DNA from: an uncultured Clostridia bacterium
Lineage (GTDB): Bacteria; Bacillota; Clostridia; UBA1381
Direction of reading: 5' to 3'
NCBI GenBank assembly: GCA_947624485.1
Contig: CANQKM010000005.1
Span: 1-64,000 of the forward strand
Length of the DNA stretch: 64,000 nucleotides
In this document: one piece after another, positions 59,308 to 64,000 of the stretch
Numbering within the stretch: position 1 is the first letter of the stretch
Layout: each line of letters starts with the position of its first letter
Position numbers and translations under genes: made by a program
The notes under the pieces: generated by a model
Seen by the model: the letters and a program-made list of their open reading frames with translations, nothing else
Databases searched by the model: none
Told to the model about the DNA's origin: nothing

Positions 59308-62300
59308 TTATTCTGCAGTCTTTTGTGCCGGTGCAGCAAGCGGTTCCATTGATTCCGTACTTTCCCAGAGGAACGCTTTTATCACGTCTCCCCGCGCAGC
59401 GTTCTCAAATGTAACATCGCCGCCCGATACAAACTTGACCTGCACGCACGCGCCGCCTCTGTAAACCGCCGCTATAACCGCCGCACCGTCAGCCGCCGTC
59501 GCTGTTATTGACGCTTTGTAGCCGCCGTCTTGAACCGCCGTTACGGAGTCAATCGCAATCGACGTGGACATAAGCTCCGCGCTGAAATTGTCGATCGTAT
59601 CGGTCACACCCGCCGCCGGTCTGAATACGACAGCGTTTGTGCCGTCCGGCAGATCCGTGGGCTCAAGTATACTCATAAGCGAAATTCCGACGCCGCCCTT
59701 CGGTATTACCGTAAATTGACCGGTATGTGTCGAGTTGTCAATGTTAAGCGTTATGTCGTATGTCATACCCGGAGTCATACCAAGTCCGTTTGCGCCGCCT
59801 GCCGTACGGTAAATACCTTCCGTACTGCCGTCAACGCCGTCTTTTATTTCTTCACTGTTTGCGCTGACAAAGTATATACGGCTGTCCGCACTGCCCGGCG
59901 TATATTCAAAGGTGATGGTAATTCTGTCCGACGCTGCCGCATCTTCAACATCCGCGTACTGAGTTCCCACCCAGAGGCTCGGAACTGTTTCGTCCGCCTT
60001 GTTGTTTTCCATGACGAGCTTGCCGTCCTTTGTTTCAACAACATGGTCTGTCACTGCCTCGTCGGTATTGTTGCTGAACCAACCGCTAAGCGGCGTTTCG
60101 TCGTCATACACTGTCGGACCGCTCGGTGCTTCCTCCGGCGTATAGTCATCGTCAAAACCGTAATCGGGTTCAAGCGTCACCTCGGTAAGCGTTACCTTCG
60201 CCGTCAGCTCAAGGTCGTTGTAATTATCCCTTGAAATCTTAACCGTTACCGTATACTCTCCCGCTTCCTTAAATGTGGGAGCGGTTTCCGAATACTCACC
60301 GTCGTCGGTCTTATATTGAACGGTATAGCCTGTCGTGTCGCCGTTTATCGTTACGCCGTGCGCTTCGCCGTCAACATCGCCCGTGTAACCCGTAACCGTG
60401 ATGCCTTTAATATCCGCTTTCGCGATTGTAACGGTTTGCTCCCATGTGAGCGTACTGTATCCGTCTCGCTCAACCGTCACCTTAACCTTGTACTCACCCG
60501 CGTTCGTGCCGGTCGGAACATTTTCCTGCTGTACGTCGTCAAGGTAATAGGTAATCGTGTACTCGCCGAGATTATCGCCCGTAACACTCACAAGCTCCTG
60601 CGCCGCGCCGGTATATACCAAATTCGCCGCTGCCGTTACGGTAACGTCTGTTATAATCTCTTTATCCGTAATCTCTATCGTCCTAACGACCTTCAAATCA
60701 TTGTAGTTTTTATTCGAGAGCTTAACCGTTATCGTATGCACGCCTGCGGTGCTGCCGTCGTATGACGGACACTCGTTAGACCAAGTCTCCGGATCGGAAG
60801 CCGAATAATCACCCTCCGCATACTGCACGGTAAAGCCTACCGCCGTAACCGTGAGCGTATGCTCACCGCTGCCTACCTTAAACGTTCCGTTGCCGGTAAT
60901 TGAATAGTCGTCCTCCGTAATATTCGCCTTCGCGATGGTTACCGTCACCTGACCAACTTCGGACTCAATATACTTATCCGCCTGTGCACTATCCGCCGCG
61001 ACCGCCTTATAATACACGGTATAATCTTTCGCGTCCGTACCGGTCGGAATATCATCTGTAAATACACCGTCTTGACTGAGGCTGTATTGCATCTTACCGC
61101 CCGTTGACGCCGTACCCTCGTTAACAAGCTCCTGCTCCGAGCCGTCATAAACCAAATTATCCTTTGCCGTCGGCACGGTTTCAACCGTCAGCTGCTGTGC
61201 GGGAGCGGGAACGGCAAGGTTTCCGTTACCGTCAACCTCAAGCGTGCCGGGTATGTACGTTTCGGGTACGCCGTAGGTAAATGCTCCGGCAACATCCGTC
61301 GTCAGATTTGTACTGCCTTCCTTATGTACAATAATCGTTCCGCCTGCGGGAGCAGTCGCGTTATTATAATTCAAGCCGTTAATTTTCGTTGTCGAATCGG
61401 CGTTAAGCGTTGTCTGCGTTGACATATTTAATCCGACTTTACCGCTTGCCGGCGTTATCGTCACGTTTTGTAGATGAATTTTAGCGCTGTTTTTCGCGTT
61501 TATCGTGTACGTCTTTCCACCCACAAGCGTTACATTCTTAAATGTCAGCGTCTTATTATCCGCTTCAAACAGCATATCCTTTGAGTTATCCGATGTAATC
61601 GAATGCGTGCCACCGTCTATCGTCACATTATTGACATCACATTTGTCTTGAGCGTTTTCCGAATACGCCGTGCTGCCGAATATCATTCTGTCGATTGTCA
61701 CATCATCGAGCAGCTTAATTGTTTCGCCCTCTTGAACAGCCGCGATCGCATCCTTAAACGTTTCGTATTGATTACCCGCTCCGCCGTCCGCGGGAATTAC
61801 CTCCGCAACATAATTATCTTCCGGTGCGGACATGGTAAACTCAATCACTAGCTCCGCTTTTCTGCTTAACTGGCGGTTGTTGTCGGTCGCGTCGGCGTTA
61901 TACAGCAGATACGAATTGCGCTCGCCCTCTGTGAAATAGTTGGTAACGTCAACATACTCGGTTCGATACGTCCTATCATCAGACTCATACATCGTCGTTG
62001 TGCCTATCTCCGCGCCGCTGTTTTTGGCGTTCGCCGCAGCATTAAACACGTCCTCTATACTGCTCATATCCGCGGGATTATCCGTCTTTTTCACAACAAA
62101 CGGCTTTTGGCTGAATTTAGTTTCGCCCTGATATACCGAAAGCGTCGCTTTTGTAACCGTCGCTCCCTCGGGCAGCGAAACCGCGCCGAAGGAATAGAAT
62201 ACTCCGAAATGATTTTTCGCCGTCGTTTCTATTTTATTCTCGTTAGAGTCGCCTTCCGGAATAAATTTGCTGCTGTCGGAATTCATGCTATTCCATGTAT

Positions 62301-64000
62301 CATCCGTCGCTCTGAGCTGCGCAACCACATCGGCATTCAATGTTGCCGGACTTTCTTCAACGGGAGTCGGCGTTGGGGCAGCCTTTTTCACCGCGTTGAC
62401 CGTAACCTCGCCCTCTGCCGTGTTGTAGTTGCTGCTGTCGGTCGGTGTAAATACAGCCGCATATTGTGCCGTGCCTTCCGTAACAGCCGTGGTAGTATCT
62501 TTCCATGTAATTTTACCTTCCGTGGTTGTCGGCGGTGTAACATCCTCAAGCGTCATACCGTCGGTCCAATCAACCTCAACCTCCGACAAACCCGACGGGA
62601 ACGTTGAATCCGCCTTCGCGATTGTAACCGTACCCGTCCATTCATACGGGTGGTACGTCGCACGCTCAACGGTCACCTTAACGTAATACGTTCCGGCATC
62701 CTTGACCTTTTGCGCGGTAGTGCTTCCCTCGCCGTAGTCCTCGGCGCTGCTTGCACAATAATACGTTACCGTATCGCCATCTAGCGTACCCGTCACCGTC
62801 ACCGCGTCATGCTCCTGCGTGTCGTATACCGCGCCGCTGCTTCCGCCGTATGACTCTACGTTTACATTTGTAATAGTCAGCTCCTCCGTAATCGTTATCG
62901 TCTTAACGACCTTCAAATCGTTGTAGTTCTCCTTCGAGAGCTTAACCGTTATCTTATGCTCTCCCACCTCGTTGTTGTATGACGGGCAGTCGTTAGACCA
63001 AGCCTCCGGCTCGGAACCCGAATAATCACCCTCTGCGTACTGCACGGTAAAGCCCTCCGCCGCAACCGTGAGCGTATGCGGACCGGTGCCGGCTGTAAAC
63101 GTTCCTTCGCCGCTGATTGTGTACGCTTCCGAAGAAATCGTCGCCTTATCGACATGTACCGTCACTGTACCCTCGGCTTTACCCTCGTAATTTGTATCAT
63201 CATTTGACGTAAATTCCGCTTGAACCTGATTATTGCCTGCGCTAAGCGGTGTTTCGCCGTTCTTCCACGTAATCGTACCGCCCTCGGGTGTAGGAACAGA
63301 CACGTCGCTAAGCTTCATATTATCCTTATACACACCGCCGTTAACGGTTTTCGCATCCTCCGGGAATGTCGGTTTTGCCTTAGCGATAGTCACCTGTATC
63401 GGACCGCCGACAGCGGACTCGGTATACATCGCCTCGCCTTCACCGGTCGGCACAGCTTTATAGTATACATTATACTCACCCGCGTTCTTACCCGTCGGCG
63501 GTGTGTCTTGCCAGCCTGTGTCTTCCTGCAAGCTGTACTGCATTTTACCGCCCTCGGGCGCTGTGCCGCCATCTTCAAGCAAATCCTGATCCTCGCCGTT
63601 GTATATCAAATTTTCTTTCTTAGTCGGCGGATTTGTAACCTCCAGCGGTGTCTTTACCGCCTTTTCTTGAAGCTTAAGACCACCTTCACCCTGTACAAGT
63701 TCATATGTTTTATCGCTCACATTCGGAGTTTCAAGTGTGGTTATTTTTGTCGGATCAAGCGTCGTGCCGTCCGCCGCTTTAACAACCACGTCGCCTGCCG
63801 CCGGTGTACCGTATATCGTCAGCGTTCCGATTGACGAACTTGCGTCCATGGTAAGCGTATCATTCGTTTCACCATTGTAGTAATATTTAACGGCATCGGC
63901 ATGTGTGCTGTTTGTAAGACTTATCTTACAGGTTGTACTGCTCGCTGGACTATCAACGGCTTTTCTGGATTTAATTGTTCCCGTAACGGTAACGTTGTCT
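59308..64000 (-). CDS. Giant repeat-rich surface protein (5' end outside window)
   Basis: At least 1563 codons remain open to the right edge, so the N-terminus is missing; an internal Met at 63849 is not the start. From the visible N-side: Ig-like/MBG-type units ('NLIYNGEDQDLLEDGG…GGKMQYSLQEDTGWQ…AGEYNVYYKAV'), twice; a second unit type ('GFTVQYAEGDYS…HTITVKLSNKNYNDLKVVRTIEI'), twice; a DNRLRE/CBM-like segment near 61830-62360; a beta-helix-like region near 61200-61800; a jelly roll near 59570-60105. The C-terminus (…AQKTAE) has no LPxTG or SLH motif. The likely role is adhesion or glycan binding; unproven. Confidence 0.75.
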   Translation of the reverse strand, partial: DNVTVTGTIKSRKAVDSPASSTTCKISLTNSTHADAVKYYYNGETNDTLTMDASSSIGTLTIYGTPAAGDVVVKAADGTTLDPTKITTLETPNVSDKTYELVQGEGGLKLQEKAVKTPLEVTNPPTKKENLIYNGEDQDLLEDGGTAPEGGKMQYSLQEDTGWQDTPPTGKNAGEYNVYYKAVPTGEGEAMYTESAVGGPIQVTIAKAKPTFPEDAKTVNGGVYKDNMKLSDVSVPTPEGGTITWKNGETPLSAGNNQVQAEFTSNDDTNYEGKAEGTVTVHVDKATISSEAYTISGEGTFTAGTGPHTLTVAAEGFTVQYAEGDYSGSEPEAWSNDCPSYNNEVGEHKITVKLSKENYNDLKVVKTITITEELTITNVNVESYGGSSGAVYDTQEHDAVTVTGTLDGDTVTYYCASSAEDYGEGSTTAQKVKDAGTYYVKVTVERATYHPYEWTGTVTIAKADSTFPSGLSEVEVDWTDGMTLEDVTPPTTTEGKITWKDTTTAVTEGTAQYAAVFTPTDSSNYNTAEGEVTVNAVKKAAPTPTPVEESPATLNADVVAQLRATDDTWNSMNSDSSKFIPEGDSNENKIETTAKNHFGVFYSFGAVSLPEGATVTKATLSVYQGETKFSQKPFVVKKTDNPADMSSIEDVFNAAANAKNSGAEIGTTTMYESDDRTYRTEYVDVTNYFTEGERNSYLLYNADATDNNRQLSRKAELVIEFTMSAPEDNYVAEVIPADGGAGNQYETFKDAIAAVQEGETIKLLDDVTIDRMIFGSTAYSENAQDKCDVNNVTIDGGTHSITSDNSKDMLFEADNKTLTFKNVTLVGGKTYTINAKNSAKIHLQNVTITPASGKVGLNMSTQTTLNADSTTKINGLNYNNATAPAGGTIIVHKEGSTNLTTDVAGAFTYGVPETYIPGTLEVDGNGNLAVPAPAQQLTVETVPTAKDNLVYDGSEQELVNEGTASTGGKMQYSLSQDGVFTDDIPTGTDAKDYTVYYKAVAADSAQADKYIESEVGQVTVTIAKANITEDDYSITGNGTFKVGSGEHTLTVTAVGFTVQYAEGDYSASDPETWSNECPSYDGSTAGVHTITVKLSNKNYNDLKVVRTIEITDKEIITDVTVTAAANLVYTGAAQELVSVTGDNLGEYTITYYLDDVQQENVPTGTNAGEYKVKVTVERDGYSTLTWEQTVTIAKADIKGITVTGYTGDVDGEAHGVTINGDTTGYTVQYKTDDGEYSETAPTFKEAGEYTVTVKISRDNYNDLELTAKVTLTEVTLEPDYGFDDDYTPEEAPSGPTVYDDETPLSGWFSNNTDEAVTDHVVETKDGKLVMENNKADETVPSLWVGTQYADVEDAAASDRITITFEYTPGSADSRIYFVSANSEEIKDGVDGSTEGIYRTAGGANGLGMTPGMTYDITLNIDNSTHTGQFTVIPKGGVGISLMSILEPTDLPDGTNAVVFRPAAGVTDTIDNFSAELMSTSIAIDSVTAVQDGGYKASITATAADGAAVIAAVYRGGACVQVKFVSGGDVTFENAARGDVIKAFLWESTESMEPLAAPAQKTAE
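60665..60905. repeat. Internal gene repeat, copy A
   Basis: About 240 bp closely matching 62885-63125 in the same frame of the giant surface gene, including AACGACCTTCAAATC, GAGAGCTTAACCGTTATC and GTATGCTCACCGCT-like segments. It encodes one 'TVQYAEGDYS' unit. Confidence 0.8.
62885..63125. repeat. Internal gene repeat, copy B
   Basis: Second copy of the ~240-bp coding repeat at 60665-60905, with scattered substitutions and small indels, mostly silent in appearance. It marks a fairly recent intragenic duplication. Confidence 0.8.

Noticed and set aside
1..64000. CRISPR arrays, tRNA or rRNA genes
   Set aside because: No regularly spaced repeats and no cloverleaf or rRNA-like sequences were noticed in the intergenic regions read by eye.

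Overview
The window looks like a chromosomal stretch of a spore-forming Clostridia (Firmicutes) bacterium, probably an uncultured gut or fermentative lineage. The basis is the forespore/germination genes gpr, spoVAC-AD-AE and a PdaB-type deacetylase, strong sigma-A-type promoters (TTGACA-17-TATAAT), Gram-positive style Shine-Dalgarno sequences, an S-layer-homology protein, and two secreted proteins with copper-amine-oxidase-N type 'stalk' domains. No rRNA, tRNA or CRISPR array was seen.

Layout. 1-8 kb: an IS30-type transposase tail at the edge, pdaB-like deacetylase, a degenerate REP-associated transposase (RAYT) beside its own repeat family, a type IIA calcium-type P-ATPase, a DtxR-like regulator, a sigma-70 family factor with a DUF4367 membrane partner, and a MATE exporter. 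8-17.5 kb: a thiamine region. thiC is led by a TPP riboswitch with an intrinsic terminator and runs into engB and an SLH surface protein; thiW-thiM-thiE-thiD form a second operon behind a structured leader that does not match the TPP consensus. Between them lie a HerA-like ATPase gene and a cluster of palindromic repeats. 17.5-23.3 kb: lon, prmC, DUF1385, a Cys-rich DnaJ protein and DUF5685. 23.3-24 kb: a RelE/ParE-type toxin-antitoxin pair bracketed by 24-bp direct repeats. 24-38.2 kb: mostly core genes: spoVAC-AD-AE, aroE-aroK-rrf2, the YfmH/YfmF-type M16 pair, gpr, a thioredoxin-like lipoprotein, trmFO, topA, dprA, a TrmH-type methyltransferase and a ZIP transporter.

38.2-52.2 kb is an accessory region, visibly more AT-rich between genes, with many broken genes: metallophosphoesterase, a frameshifted HhH protein, AraC, a DUF5605-type glycosidase tail, a lipoprotein start, a RhuM fragment. 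Among them are intact genes: glutaredoxin, alpha/beta hydrolase, GNAT, a GH78 rhamnosidase and GH63/GH37-like glycosidase pair facing an AraC regulator across shared operators, a small XRE regulator with three operators, a secreted tannase-like esterase, a Fic protein between three matching 27-bp palindromes, and a probable type I toxin with a convergent antisense RNA. 52.2-64 kb: a HAD phosphatase, a 1330-residue secreted multidomain protein, a GH42-like enzyme and a giant repeat-rich surface protein that runs off the right edge. The 42-64 kb half reads as plant-polysaccharide foraging equipment plus surface display.

The most distinctive signals are: (1) a RAYT-like protein that has lost its HUH motif, with its GGGGACACTAAAA repeat scattered at four loci, including start-codon and in-frame C-terminal positions of genes; (2) the unclassified thiW leader RNA; (3) the type I toxin/antisense pair; (4) the Fic cassette operators; (5) the 24-bp repeats flanking the toxin-antitoxin pair; (6) thiD, whose last codons and stop come from a palindromic repeat. 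All homology statements are by eye and no database search was run.
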